Counted from the stretch's first letter, positions 53,001 through 61,867 are shown. The stretch: 64,000 bases of DNA from Paraburkholderia elongata (GCF_013177735.1 NZ_WOEZ01000194.1:1-64000), one strand, 5' to 3'. The notes: generated by a model from the letters alone, not told the origin. Program-made: numbers and translations.

Positions 53001-53389
53001 CGGCGCGACAGTTCGTAGCGCATCGACGCATCAGCCGCATCGAGATAAGTACGCAGACGCGGAGAGGCGTTCCAGGGCAATGCTTCATCCGCCTCTCCCA
53101 GCAGCCGGTAGCAGCGCCAGACCAGCCGGTCCGGCGCGAACGGCGAATGCTTGGGCACTTCGATCACGCCGCCGATTTGCGCCCACAGCCACTGCGCGAG
53201 ATAACCAAAATTGACATTCGCGCAGATACCCTGGCGCCCCGCGATGTCGAGCTCGAGCCGGCGCCGCACCGCCGCGCTCGGGACGATCACGGGCTGCGCG
53301 GTCCAAGGATCGGACGGCGCTTGCGCCAGGTCGTCGAGCAGCGCGCCGACAAGGGTTTCATAGCGGTTCGAGTAGAAGAGTTGGAGCAT
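50012..53389 (-). CDS. recC: Exodeoxyribonuclease V gamma subunit (RecC, Chi recognition)
   Basis: 1125 residues beginning MLQLFYSNRYETLVGALLDDL, which is the conserved RecC N-terminus; an open frame to 53512 is discarded. A helicase-like fold that has lost Walker residues: IVPSAAVRRRLELDIA, FALPTMPPLHVALLRALSRWV, FSSLTSLRGLPYRIVCLLGMDDG and RNLFLDLLLAARDRLFIAYTGRS are recognisable. RecC holds RecB and RecD together and reads Chi. First gene of the operon. The ribosome site (GGGATCC) is weak. A divergent promoter region separates it from the FUSC gene. Confidence 0.94.
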   Translation of the reverse strand: MLQLFYSNRYETLVGALLDDLAQAPSDPWTAQPVIVPSAAVRRRLELDIAGRQGICANVNFGYLAQWLWAQIGGVIEVPKHSPFAPDRLVWRCYRLLGEADEALPWNASPRLRTYLDAADASMRYELSRRVATVLDHYLTYRPEWLLQWQKGGSIFASGAADDNGPRLVGASEAAREDERWQAALWRAVLAEVAGHAQTPAAALPPAYRFLEEIGTLDLEAISNAQWPEAVSVFALPTMPPLHVALLRALSRWVDVRLYVMNPCREFWFDVVSAGRVEALDAAGQLDYQEVGHPLLAEWGRQSQAQLHMLHELTESAASGETGDFTENPEPSWLAAVQNGILDLRAETETDELPIENGIEVHVCHSLSRQLEVLHDRLLGWFDEFDDLQPSDVLVAVSDLAAAGPLIDAVFGTAPFGDTRRIPYRITGLPPSQANPVARLLLDWLALPERSVGAPDLIEWLRVDAIAARYGIDSSALEAAQEWLAAAGARRGLVPSEPTGEHVPVARHTFADALTRLYLGYAMPDGGEPVDAWLPVEGADGSDAELLGRLSRFVDDIETFAQRCAAEQTPAEWTQLLLETLAQCFDGGVEFADSLAAVRDAIDKMGDAMQAGAENVVLPAAVVRGALTEALDDPARGGVPWGSVTFSSLTSLRGLPYRIVCLLGMDDGVLPSLARADEFDLMAAFGKAGDRQRRDDERNLFLDLLLAARDRLFIAYTGRSIRDNAPLPPAALVDELLDHLAQVSAGEGASPAEIETARHAFVIDHPLQAFASDYFSSQRGLFTYDMDRAELASLLAAPQHPAAAPFFDQPLPAEDAAPVAFDEFVRFWRHPARALLRDRLGIVLSDAQGELLDTEPFELDWAGRDALAERLLPVLLDSDAEDDDSMFERVRRVAAASPELPGGATGAVWRSRELGALRQLADSVRREVASGVERLPFVLDIVPRWPDRADIAETLFGPHDVALCKAAETPLQLHGTLNLLTETGQVIFRYAKPTARDYLSAWLAHLVYCAAQPNGPRRTVWHGSGESFELTPVAAPLDELAPLAALFRAGRMLPLRFFPKSAWVKVSESDSAAQGVWVNDRVRGESDDPALRIALRGTPLTLDEPFGSLASIVFKPLVQHLRSAS

Positions 53390-53612
53390 GGATCCCGGGG
53401 AAGCAGGCGACGCGAGCGGAACGCCCGGGCCGCGACAGACAGTGAAGCGACAGCATAACAAACGCGCTCCCAGGGCAGAACCTGGCCGAATGGACGAGGT
53501 CAGATCATGCACAAAATCAGTTAGACTCGACGGCAGTTTGGGTCTGCTCCGGGTCGGCCCCGGGTCGACCTTTTCAACCGCGTTTTCTCAGTGAATGGAA
53601 TCCAGGCAGTCG

Positions 53613-56129
53613 ATGCGCTATTCGGTTGAAATAAAAAAGTTCCTTTATAGCCAGTACTTTTATGGCGGCCTGCGCATCGCAGTCGGCGTATCGTTACCGG
53701 CCATCTTGTGTTTGATCGTATTTCACGATCGCGAACTCGGCTTCACGATCGCGACCGGCGCACTTGGCGCATGCGTGGTCGATATGCCGGGCCCGCTCAA
53801 GTACAAGCACAACGAGATGCTGGCGTGCACGGTGATCGGCTTCCTGTCCGCACTCGCCACCGGCCTCGCCACGGTCAACCCGGTGGCGCTATGGTGCACG
53901 GTCGTGCCGCTCACGTTCGTGCTCTCATTGATCGTCGTGTATGGCAACCGCTGGCCGCAGATCAGCTTCGCCACGCTGTTCATGATGATCATGACGCTGG
54001 AAGAGCATTTCACGCCGATGCAGGCGCTCGTCAATGCGTCGTGGATTCTGGTGGGCGGTCTCTGGTACACGTACTGGTCGACCTTCGTGAGCCGCTGGAT
54101 GATGCATCGCATCGAACAGCAGGCGCTCGCCGAAAGTGTGTTCGCGTGCGCGGAGTATCTGCTCGCGCGCGCCGCCTTTTACGATCTCGATAACGATCTC
54201 GACGAGTGCTATCGCAATCTGGTCGACAAGCAGATTACCGCCGTCGAGCGTCAGGATGCCGCGCGCGACATCGTGCTGCGCAACTTGCCGAAGCTGAAAA
54301 CCGGCCGGCTCGAACCGCGCCGCGCGATGCTGTTCAATCTGTTCATCAATACTGTCGATCTTCACGAACTGTTTGTCGGTACACATGTCGATTACTCGCT
54401 GGTACGTAACACGTTTGGCGGCTCCGATCTGCTGGTGTTCTACCGCGATCTGATTCGCAAATCCGCAGCCGATCTCGAAGAAGTCGGACTCGCCGTGCTG
54501 CAAAACCAGCCGCCGCGCACGCGCGTGAATGTAAAAGCCGAATTGCGCGCCATCGAGTTCGAGATCGACCTGATGCGCAAGCAGGACCTGCCGGCTAAAA
54601 ATCCCGAGGCTTATTCGGCGATATCGTCCACCTTCCGGCGTATCTGGAGCGCCACGCGCCTGATCGACAAGATGCACCAAAGCCTGTCGAGCGATCCGGG
54701 CGCGACCGAGACCGAGACCGAACTGCGCCTCGACAAGGCGCTGTCCCGCTTCGTATCGAGCCGCCGCGTGCCGTTCGGCCAGATTTTCTCGAATCTGACG
54801 ATGGCCTCGCCGAGCTTTCGCCATGCGCTGCGCGTGACGATTGCGGTCGCCGTGGGTTTCTGGCTCGGCCGTCTGCTGCCGCTCACCAACGCATACTGGA
54901 TCGTGATGACCACCGTCATCATTCTGAAGCCGGGCTACTCGCTGACCAAGCAGCGCAACGGGCAGCGGATAATCGGCACGCTGATCGGCTGTGCGGCGAG
55001 CATCGCATTGATGATCTTCGTCAAGGAGCCGCACATCCTGCTGGTGGTGATGTTCGCGTCGATGGTGATGAGCTACAGCCTGTTGCTGTTCAATTACACG
55101 GCGAGCGTGGTGTTCACGTCCTCGTATGTGCTGCTCATGTTCCATCTGCTCGCGCCGGGCAGCATGCGCATCATCGGCGAACGCGCAATCGATACGGTGG
55201 TGGGCTGCGCGATCGCAATTGCGGCGAGCCACCTGTTCCCCTACTGGGAATACCGGTTGATGGGCAAGCTCGTCAACAACATGATCAATGCGACGCGGCA
55301 GTATCTGGAAGCGAGCTGGTGGTGGAGCGGCAAGCCGGCCGCCGCGGTGGTCGCCACGGTAACTGAGGCCGGCGCGTTTGCACCCGCCGCGGCAATGGCT
55401 GATCCGGCGATCGAATTCGGCAAGCCGGCGCTCGCGGTGGCAAATGCCGGAGCAAATGCGAGAGGTAACGCTGCTCCCAAAGCCGGTGCAAGCGCTAGTG
55501 CAAACACGGGCGCGACCGCCAGTGCCAGCGCAGCTACAAACGCTGAGTCGGGCAGCGCCGGCACCACCACGGTCAGCAACCCGGCCGCCAAGCCGGCCGG
55601 TGGCGCCTCCCCTGCCGCCGTCGCCGCTGCAACCGCGCTCGATCGCGACTATCGCTACCGGCTCGCGCGCAAGAACGTCCACGTCGCGTTTGCCAATCTG
55701 GGCCAGGCGTTCCAGCGCATGATGCTCGAGCCGAAGTCCGCGCAGAAGTTCGTACCGGAATTGAACGACCTGCTGGTGCGCAGCCACGTACTCGCCTCGC
55801 AGATCACAGCGGCCGCGCCGTTGCTGCGTACCTCCGCGCAGCACGCCGACCGCGTCTCGCTACAGCCGTTGCAACGCGCGTTGAGCGTGGTTCGCGACAA
55901 TCTGACCGAGGCCGAAGCGGGTAGCGCGTCGCCCTCCGATCAGGGCGAGCAGATCAAACTTCTGATGCGTGAGTTGGATGCGATGGTGGTCGAGACGGAG
56001 AAATCGCCAGACTACTCGGCGGACGCCGTGCACGACATGAAATTGCTCGCCCATCAGTGCAAGCAGATGCTGACGGCGTCGGCGCAGATTCGCAAGGATG
56101 CGAGCATGATCCGCCTGCCGGAAGAGTGA
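53613..56129 (+). CDS. FUSC/YccS-family inner-membrane transporter
   Basis: 838 residues from MRYSVEIKKFLYS; an ATG six codons earlier (53595) is the alternative, with a poorer ribosome site. Two sets of membrane helices flank a cytoplasmic helical domain: helices at about 17-160, soluble region 165-400, second set at about 405-550 (PLTNAYWIVMTTVIILKPGYSLTKQRNGQRIIGTLIGC is the FUSC signature). Then a roughly 80-residue Ala/Gly/Ser/Asn/Thr-rich linker (about 595-685) and a final helical domain. Related proteins (YccS, AaeB, FusC) export aromatic acids or are of unknown role. No partner membrane-fusion gene lies beside it. Confidence 0.87.
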   Translation: MRYSVEIKKFLYSQYFYGGLRIAVGVSLPAILCLIVFHDRELGFTIATGALGACVVDMPGPLKYKHNEMLACTVIGFLSALATGLATVNPVALWCTVVPLTFVLSLIVVYGNRWPQISFATLFMMIMTLEEHFTPMQALVNASWILVGGLWYTYWSTFVSRWMMHRIEQQALAESVFACAEYLLARAAFYDLDNDLDECYRNLVDKQITAVERQDAARDIVLRNLPKLKTGRLEPRRAMLFNLFINTVDLHELFVGTHVDYSLVRNTFGGSDLLVFYRDLIRKSAADLEEVGLAVLQNQPPRTRVNVKAELRAIEFEIDLMRKQDLPAKNPEAYSAISSTFRRIWSATRLIDKMHQSLSSDPGATETETELRLDKALSRFVSSRRVPFGQIFSNLTMASPSFRHALRVTIAVAVGFWLGRLLPLTNAYWIVMTTVIILKPGYSLTKQRNGQRIIGTLIGCAASIALMIFVKEPHILLVVMFASMVMSYSLLLFNYTASVVFTSSYVLLMFHLLAPGSMRIIGERAIDTVVGCAIAIAASHLFPYWEYRLMGKLVNNMINATRQYLEASWWWSGKPAAAVVATVTEAGAFAPAAAMADPAIEFGKPALAVANAGANARGNAAPKAGASASANTGATASASAATNAESGSAGTTTVSNPAAKPAGGASPAAVAAATALDRDYRYRLARKNVHVAFANLGQAFQRMMLEPKSAQKFVPELNDLLVRSHVLASQITAAAPLLRTSAQHADRVSLQPLQRALSVVRDNLTEAEAGSASPSDQGEQIKLLMRELDAMVVETEKSPDYSADAVHDMKLLAHQCKQMLTASAQIRKDASMIRLPEE

Positions 56130-56144
56130 AGCGATCGCGTCGTC

Positions 56145-56354
56145 TTATTGCGCGGCGCCGCTTGCGGGCTTCGCTGCGGTAGCCGCAGCCGTCACGTCCG
56201 ATGAAATCGTCGGTGCTGACGCGTTCTGGCGGTCGAATTCGCGCTTTTCCGTGATGGCGTTATAGAAGAGCGTGGCAATCACCACCAACACCGCAACTAC
56301 GATGAAAACAGCAATGCCAAAGGTCGGGTTCTTCTTGCGCGGCGGTTTGTTCAT
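56145..56354 (-). CDS. Small single-pass membrane protein, unknown function
   Basis: 69 residues: a basic head (MNKPPRKKNPTFG), one membrane helix (IAVFIVVAVLVVIATLFYNAI) and a polar Ala/Ser/Thr tail. The layout is like short inner-membrane proteins found beside transporters, but I know no function. It is convergent with the FUSC gene (15 bases apart). Start ATG at 56354. Confidence 0.7.
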   Translation of the reverse strand: MNKPPRKKNPTFGIAVFIVVAVLVVIATLFYNAITEKREFDRQNASAPTISSDVTAAATAAKPASGAAQ

Positions 56355-56440
56355 GAGGCGGGCTCGGTTCGCGAGGCAGTCGCGGATAGTGTCTGGGAAG
56401 GCGGCATTCTACGCCCACTGAGCTTGCACTCGGCTTGCAA

Positions 56441-56923
56441 TCAGCGCCCCTCTACCACCGCCGAAGGCCGCACCGGCAGCGCCGTCGAGTACTTGATCTG
56501 TTCCATCGCAAAACTCGAACTCACGTCATACAGCGGCACGGCGGCGATCAACAGTTTATAGACGCGATCGTAGTCGTCGATATCGGACACCACCACGCGT
56601 AGCAGGTAATCGGTTTCGCCGCTCATCCGGTACACCTCCACCACCTCCGGAATCTCTTGTACCGCACGCGTAAAGGTCTGCGCCCAGGCCTCGGTGTGCT
56701 GATTCGTTCGCACCGCAACGAACACGGTCGTGCCCACGCCGAGTTTGCGCGCATCGCACAGCGCCACCTGGGCGCGAATCACGCCCGTCTCCTTCAGACG
56801 CTGCAGCCGCTTCCAGCAAGGCGTTTGCGACAGATTCACGCGTTGCGCCAGCTCGGCGATTGGCATGGTTGCGTCTTCCTGCAACAGCTCGAGCAGCTTC
56901 CGATCGATGATATCCATTCCCAT
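56441..56923 (-). CDS. Lrp/AsnC-family transcriptional regulator
   Basis: 160 residues from MGMDIIDRKLLELLQ, set by a GAGGGTG ribosome site; the frame runs on to 57784 but crosses the divergent gene. N-terminal helix-turn-helix (ATMPIAELAQRVNLSQTPCWKRLQRLKETGVI, 20-51) and the C-terminal RAM ligand/oligomer domain (VVEVYRMSGETDYLLRVVVSDIDDYDRVYKLLI). It is divergent from a cysteine dioxygenase gene with 138 bases between. Lrp-family proteins such as DecR control cysteine catabolism, so regulation of its neighbour is the likely role (inference). Confidence 0.93.
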   Translation of the reverse strand: MGMDIIDRKLLELLQEDATMPIAELAQRVNLSQTPCWKRLQRLKETGVIRAQVALCDARKLGVGTTVFVAVRTNQHTEAWAQTFTRAVQEIPEVVEVYRMSGETDYLLRVVVSDIDDYDRVYKLLIAAVPLYDVSSSFAMEQIKYSTALPVRPSAVVEGR

Positions 56924-56938
56924 CGTCACACCCTCATA

Positions 56939-56978
56939 GGAAATTATTCTACTTTTAAGTCTCCAAGGGGAATTATAT
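56939..56978. promoter_or_regulatory. AT-rich repeats in the lrp-cysteine dioxygenase intergenic region
   Basis: GGAAATTATT (56939-56948) and GGGAATTATA (56968-56977) repeat about 29 bases apart, close to three helical turns, in an AT island inside GC-rich DNA. This fits the multi-site binding of Lrp proteins. A TATAAA -10-like element at 57006 on the plus strand could serve the dioxygenase gene. Confidence 0.45.
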
Positions 56979-57061
56979 GGAAACTCTTTCTCCGGGCAAA
57001 CCGGTATAAATATGTCTATCCGAAAATAGCCCATAAGCAGCCATGCAGCTGCGCAGCGATC

Positions 57062-57706
57062 ATGAACCAAGATCTCAGTTCCATACCCGCCGCCCGTTCC
57101 TCCGCCCACGCCGCGCAGTTTGCCGGGGCGAATGAAACGCCCTCGCACGCACACCGTAGCACGCCGCTCGCGCATCTGTGCGACGCGCTCGACGCGATGT
57201 TCGAAGCCTGTGTGAAATTCCCCGAACCTTCGGATTCGACCTTCTTCGCGCGCAGCATGCGCATCGCGCTGACCGAAGCCGCAGCGAATCCCGAGCTGCT
57301 CACACCCGCGCAACGCGAAGGCTCCGCTGAAAATTACCGGCGTCATTTGCTGGCCGCCGATCCGCACGGTCGCTATGCGATCGCCGCGCTGGTGTGGCTG
57401 CCGCGCCAGGCAAGCCCGGTGCATGCGCACCACACATGGTGCGGCTACGCGGTGCTCGACGGCACGCTGAGCGAAACGGTCTTCGAATGGAACGGCGCAC
57501 AGCACTGCGCAAGCGCCACCCGTACGCAAGCACGCAATACCGGAGCCGTGTCGTTTGTGCGCGGCGGCAGGGGCGGCATTCACCAGTTGGGAAATTGCAG
57601 CGACGCGCCCGCTGTCTCGCTGCATATTTACGGTGTCGCGGGCGCGCAGATCGCCACGCATGTCAACGACATCGTGCGTGCGGCCAACGCACCGGCGCTC
57701 TGCTGA
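57062..57706 (+). CDS. Cysteine dioxygenase-family protein
   Basis: 214 residues, cupin fold. Iron ligands of the family appear as His121 and His123 in SPVHAHHTWCGYAVLDGTLSE and a third His174 in GGIHQLGN; the conserved Arg that grips the carboxylate is probably Arg104 or nearby (DPHGRYAIAALVW). These thiol dioxygenases oxidise cysteine to cysteine sulfinate or a related thiol such as 3-mercaptopropionate; which substrate is used cannot be read here. It lies divergent from an Lrp-family gene. Ribosome site is weak. Start at the ATG at 57062. Confidence 0.85.
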   Translation: MNQDLSSIPAARSSAHAAQFAGANETPSHAHRSTPLAHLCDALDAMFEACVKFPEPSDSTFFARSMRIALTEAAANPELLTPAQREGSAENYRRHLLAADPHGRYAIAALVWLPRQASPVHAHHTWCGYAVLDGTLSETVFEWNGAQHCASATRTQARNTGAVSFVRGGRGGIHQLGNCSDAPAVSLHIYGVAGAQIATHVNDIVRAANAPALC

Positions 57707-57784
57707 AACCCGTACATCCTGCGCAAAGATGCAAACCGCGGATGCAAACCGCGCCAGGGTCCGCTCACCCGGCTTGTAGCGCAA

Positions 57785-60403
57785 TCAGCTTTTGCCGCCC
57801 GCTTCACCAGCTGTCGGAATCTGTGGCGGAATCGGCGCGGTCTGCCCGGTCGACGGCGGCGCCGGACGCGGTTCGTGCGACACATCGCGCGCCGCCGCCA
57901 CGGCAGCGTGCGCGGCCCGCGTCGAGCCCCCCGTTTCAGCGTGCCCATGCCCATGCGGACCGGCCTCGCGCAGCTCATCGTCCTGCAAAGGCTGTCCTTC
58001 GCTATCCTTCGACGACGTGTACACACGCATCTGCGGCACCGGAATCTCGATGCCGGCTTCGTCCATTTTGCGTTTGAGCCTCAAATTGAAGGCGCGCGCC
58101 ACGCTCCATTGCTGTAACGGCCGCGTCTTGATCTGCCCTTTCACGACCATCCAGTTCGGATCAAAACGGTCGAGCCCCCACACCTCGATCGGTCCGAGCA
58201 TTTCGCGCCGGTAGCGGAAGTCGGCCATCAGATCGGCGCCGACTTCCCGAATCAGTTGCGTGATCTGATCGACGTCGGTCGAGAACGACATCCGCACTTC
58301 GAACACCGCGTAGGCAAAGTCGCGCGACAGGTTCTTGACGATCTTGATCTGCGAGAACGGAATCGCGTGAATCGCACCTTGCCCATCGCGCAAACGGACG
58401 GTACGGATCGACAGATGCTCGACGGTGCCCGCATGCCCCCCGTCCACGTCGATCCAGTCGCCGACCGAAATCGTATCTTCGATGATGATGAACAGGCCCG
58501 TGATCAGGTCGGTCACGAGCGACTGCGCGCCGAAGCCGATCGCGAGACCGATCACCCCGGCGCCGGCCAACAGTGGTGTCACATTGATGCCCAGGTTCGC
58601 CGCGGTGACGATGCCGGCGATCGTCATGATCGACACCAGCAGCACGTTGCGCACCAGCGGCAGCATTGTGCGCGCCCGCATGCTCGGATTGCGCGACTTG
58701 TTGCGCGGACCACCCGGATTGAGGGCTTCGGTAATCGCCGTGTCGACCAGAATCCACAGCAGCCATGAAATGAACACCGTCGCAATGATCGCCGTCACCG
58801 CGTGCGCAATCCCGCGCGCCGCAACGTTTTCCTCCACGACTGCCGCGAGCGACACCCCCCACAGACGCGCCGCCAGTTCGAAGAAGAACAGCCAGATGAA
58901 CAGCGTCAGCAGCGTGCCGCAAAAGCGCAGCAAGCGCGACAGATAAGGCGAGCGGCGCCGCGCGCGTGGGCTGCGCGGGCGCGTCATGCGCAGCACGACG
59001 GCCGACAGGAAAAATGCGAACACCAGCAACAGTGCGGTCACCACCGAAATCTGCAGCACGTTTTCGCTGGAGCCCGAGCCGCCGAGCGTAGCCACCACCG
59101 ACGCGCCGGCGAGCACCAGCACCGGCACGTGCCAGAGCGAGGCGAGCACGTCGAACGCGTCGGTCGCGGCCCGGTGATCGTGGCGCTGCTCGTAAGGCCG
59201 GTTACGAATCAGATGCGCGACGGGCCGGCGGAACGCCAGCGCGAAATAGCCGGTGAGCACGGCGGCCGTCATGTTGGCGGCCGTCGAAATCAGCGCGGCG
59301 AGATTCGATCCGAGCTGATGCGCAACGTCGTAGTTGACCGCCGCATCGCCGAGCGCGGCGCATATGCCCACCACGAACAGCACGCGCCGCGCGTGATCGA
59401 TCAGCAGGCGCACCGCAACCCGCCGATGCCCTGAGCCGAACAGCGAAAACATGATCAGACAGATCGCCGAAAACACCGCACCCGCGACGATCGCGTAGGC
59501 GACCACCATGCCGAGCGTGCGGCCGAGCGAATCGGGCATCGCGCGCACGAACAGCAGCGCCGCGAGAAAGGCGACGATCCATGGCCCGACGCGGCGCAGC
59601 GCGAAGATCAGCAGTTCGCGCGTGGTGGGATTCGGGTTGAGCCCCATGATGATGCCGAAGCGCCGGTATAGCCGGTGTTGCAGGTAGATCAGCGCGCCGG
59701 CGCACCCGCCCCAGCCGGCCAGCATGCCAATCATCGAAAAGACGACGCGCCCGAAGCTCTCTTGCCCCTGACCCGAAATGATCGTGTAGAGCTCATTGCC
59801 GGCCGCGTTGAAGCGTCCGGCCCAATAGTGCATCGGCGTGCGGCCCTGATGCACACCGGATTCGAACGACGCGATGCCCGACGCGATCGCCCCGAGCAAA
59901 CCAGGACTCGGTTGCGCGGGCGCGGGCGCGGCTGCCGCGACATTTTGCGAGACCTCGCGTAGCTTTTTGAGTTGGGCGACGAGCGCGGTGCGCTGCCGGT
60001 CGTTGTCGAGCGTAGCGATCACGCTGTCGAGCGAGCGCGCCAGTTCCGCCTGGCTCGCGGGCGACGGCGCGGAGGCCGCTTCCGCAGCCGAGGCGCCCGA
60101 GGCAGCAGACGCAGGCGTTGCCGTCGCCGTCGCGCTATTGATCAGGCTCTGCAAGGCCGGAATGACCGGCGTGCTGGTGCCGGCGGCCTGGGCAGTCGCG
60201 GGCAGCCATCCAATGCCGAGGATCAGCGCAAGGTAGACCGTGGCCGCCCACGCGCCAAGCCACGCCGCGACGCGAGCGCGAATGCCGCGTCGAGCGCTGC
60301 ATCCGACATAACTGGAAGGAAAATGAAAGGCGGCGTGAGTCGCCGGTTGCCCGCCGTTGGACGGCGCGGCCCCGGACTCACGCCGCAATGAGCATGACTG
60401 CAT
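57785..60403 (-). CDS. MscS-family mechanosensitive channel, YbiO-like
   Basis: 872 residues. A hydrophobic leader (about 46-73), an Ala/Ser-rich periplasmic segment, about ten membrane helices and the MscS core near 605-770: the pore helix PLLAGAGVIGLAIGFGAQSL, then TDLITGLFIIIEDTISVGDWIDV, the beta domain with HLSIRTVRLRDGQGAIHAIPFSQI, and a C-terminal cytoplasmic cage ending in a His/Gly/Pro-rich tail. Size and helix number match E. coli YbiO rather than MscS. It should relieve hypo-osmotic pressure. An inner start (GIRARVAAWLGAW, no Met) is not available; the N-terminus before residue 40 may be over-long. Confidence 0.88.
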   Translation of the reverse strand: MQSCSLRRESGAAPSNGGQPATHAAFHFPSSYVGCSARRGIRARVAAWLGAWAATVYLALILGIGWLPATAQAAGTSTPVIPALQSLINSATATATPASAASGASAAEAASAPSPASQAELARSLDSVIATLDNDRQRTALVAQLKKLREVSQNVAAAAPAPAQPSPGLLGAIASGIASFESGVHQGRTPMHYWAGRFNAAGNELYTIISGQGQESFGRVVFSMIGMLAGWGGCAGALIYLQHRLYRRFGIIMGLNPNPTTRELLIFALRRVGPWIVAFLAALLFVRAMPDSLGRTLGMVVAYAIVAGAVFSAICLIMFSLFGSGHRRVAVRLLIDHARRVLFVVGICAALGDAAVNYDVAHQLGSNLAALISTAANMTAAVLTGYFALAFRRPVAHLIRNRPYEQRHDHRAATDAFDVLASLWHVPVLVLAGASVVATLGGSGSSENVLQISVVTALLLVFAFFLSAVVLRMTRPRSPRARRRSPYLSRLLRFCGTLLTLFIWLFFFELAARLWGVSLAAVVEENVAARGIAHAVTAIIATVFISWLLWILVDTAITEALNPGGPRNKSRNPSMRARTMLPLVRNVLLVSIMTIAGIVTAANLGINVTPLLAGAGVIGLAIGFGAQSLVTDLITGLFIIIEDTISVGDWIDVDGGHAGTVEHLSIRTVRLRDGQGAIHAIPFSQIKIVKNLSRDFAYAVFEVRMSFSTDVDQITQLIREVGADLMADFRYRREMLGPIEVWGLDRFDPNWMVVKGQIKTRPLQQWSVARAFNLRLKRKMDEAGIEIPVPQMRVYTSSKDSEGQPLQDDELREAGPHGHGHAETGGSTRAAHAAVAAARDVSHEPRPAPPSTGQTAPIPPQIPTAGEAGGKS

Positions 60404-60594
60404 GACGATCCGTAAGAAAACGGGAGACGCCAGTGTAGCCGCAGTTTTACCGCCAGCGACCGAACATGCGTAACCGATTGTTAGGACGCTTGCGCAAATT
60501 CGAGGATTGGCGGGCCGCCCTCATCCCACGAGCGGCCGCTGAGACACGCACAACGGGCCAGGCGCGACACGAGCCGCGCGCGGTCCGTTCAGGC

Positions 60595-61242
60595 TCAATA
60601 AGCCACCGTCGCGATCTGACGGACGAAACGGCCCTGCTCCAATTCGTCGACGAAGGCGATCGCATAGTCTTCCGCCGAAATGCGGCTATTGCCCTCAGCG
60701 TCGGCGAGAAGCGTGTTCGCGCCCGTGCGGAACTTGGCCGTACGCTCACCCGGAGCGATCAGCGCAGCCGGCGCGAAGAAAGTCCAGTCGAGGTCGGTGA
60801 CGCCGCGGTAGTAATCGAATGCATCGCGGTGCGCCAGTGCGATCGGTTTGTAGGCGTCCGGGAAACCGTCCGTGTCGACCAGATGCTTGCCTGGCGCCAC
60901 TTCGAGCGAACCTGCGCCGCCCACCACCACGAGGCGCTTCAGGCCCGCTGCGCGCACGCCGTCGACGAGCGCATGGGTCGCCTTGGTCAGCGCCGCGAGA
61001 TCGTCTTGCGGCGGCGCATAGGCGCTCGCCACCACGTCGTGGCCACGCACCGCGGCGCCGACGCTCGCGGCGTCGAGCAGATCGGCCTGCGCGGCTTTCA
61101 GATTCGCCACATCGGCCGGCACGCGCGCCGGATTGCGCGCCAGCGCCGTCACCTGATGCCCGCGGCGGGCCGCTTCCGCGGCGATCCGCGAACCAATCGT
61201 GCCGGTGGCGCCGAACAACGCGATCTTCAACTGTTTGCTCAT
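60595..61242 (-). CDS. NAD(P)H-binding (YwnB-like) oxidoreductase
   Basis: 215 residues of the atypical SDR family. N-terminal dinucleotide-binding GATGTIGSRIA (10-20), NPARVPADVANLKAAQADLLD, then GLKRLVVVGGAGSLEVAPG and the DWTFFAPAALIAPGER segment. The catalytic Tyr-x3-Lys of classical SDRs is not present in that form, as usual for YwnB/NmrA-like proteins. AGGAG ribosome site. It lies downstream of a Rrf2-family gene, as ywnB follows ywnA in Bacillus. A palindromic operator lies 27 bases before its start. Role probably in redox or electrophile stress (inference). Confidence 0.9.
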   Translation of the reverse strand: MSKQLKIALFGATGTIGSRIAAEAARRGHQVTALARNPARVPADVANLKAAQADLLDAASVGAAVRGHDVVASAYAPPQDDLAALTKATHALVDGVRAAGLKRLVVVGGAGSLEVAPGKHLVDTDGFPDAYKPIALAHRDAFDYYRGVTDLDWTFFAPAALIAPGERTAKFRTGANTLLADAEGNSRISAEDYAIAFVDELEQGRFVRQIATVAY

Positions 61243-61265
61243 TTCGATACTCCTGTTATTAGCAT

Positions 61266-61290
61266 ATATGTAACCGCATTGATTACATAT
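61266..61290. promoter_or_regulatory. Rrf2-type operator, site 1 (before ywnB-like gene)
   Basis: A perfect inverted repeat, ATATGTAA and its complement, separated by nine bases. Core TGTAA-N9-TTACA is at 61269-61287, its near edge 27 bases before the ATG at 61242. The same core, with the same spacer length and same distance, precedes the Rrf2 gene. Confidence 0.8.
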
Positions 61291-61411
61291 AACGCGGAAA
61301 AAAGAGGGGCATGAGCCCCCGTCCGTTCGTAGGTGTGCAGGTTTCGGCTACACCCTGCGCGCCCTTCGATACTGCTTCATTGCCACTCTCTTTGCCACCT
61401 TCGTTGCTGCA

Positions 61412-61867
61412 TCAGCCGTGCGAACGCCGCTTGCGTTCAAGCGCCCGCTCAGCACGCACCAGGTCAGCAGTGGCGTCAGCCAGCGTGCGCGCGCCGAGCG
61501 ACGCCTCCATGGCCTGCTGCGCTTCGTCGATGATACCGCGCAGCACGCCCTGAATATTCCGTCCCACCATGCACGCCGGATTCGGCTCCTCGCGATGCAT
61601 GGCGAACAATTGCGCGTCGTCCACCGCACGGTACACCTCGAGCATGGTGATCTCGTCAGGCGCCCGGGCAAGCAGCGCACCGCCGCCCGCGCCGAGTTGC
61701 GAGGTCGTGAGGCCCGCCTCGGCCAGCATGGTCAACAGACGCCGGATCAACGCAGGATTCGTATTCACGCTGCCCGCGATCATCTCCGACGAGAGCGGCA
61801 CGCCCTCCTGCAAAGACAGCAGCGCGAGCACGTGCACCGCAAACGCAAACCGGCTACTTGTATTCAC
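61412..61867 (-). CDS. Rrf2-family transcriptional regulator (YwnA-like)
   Basis: 151 residues from a GTG at 61867 (VNTSSRFAFAVHVLALL), preceded by GGCAGG; starting there gives the family N-terminus and puts its operator at the same distance as in the target gene. Winged helix: LSSEMIAGSVNTNPALIRRLLTMLAEAGLTTSQLGAGGGALLARA. Only one Cys remains (NPACMVGRN), so the three-Cys iron-sulfur site of IscR/NsrR is missing, as in YwnA-type members; a single-thiol redox switch is possible. Likely represses itself and the downstream oxidoreductase. Confidence 0.88.
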   Translation of the reverse strand: MNTSSRFAFAVHVLALLSLQEGVPLSSEMIAGSVNTNPALIRRLLTMLAEAGLTTSQLGAGGGALLARAPDEITMLEVYRAVDDAQLFAMHREEPNPACMVGRNIQGVLRGIIDEAQQAMEASLGARTLADATADLVRAERALERKRRSHG

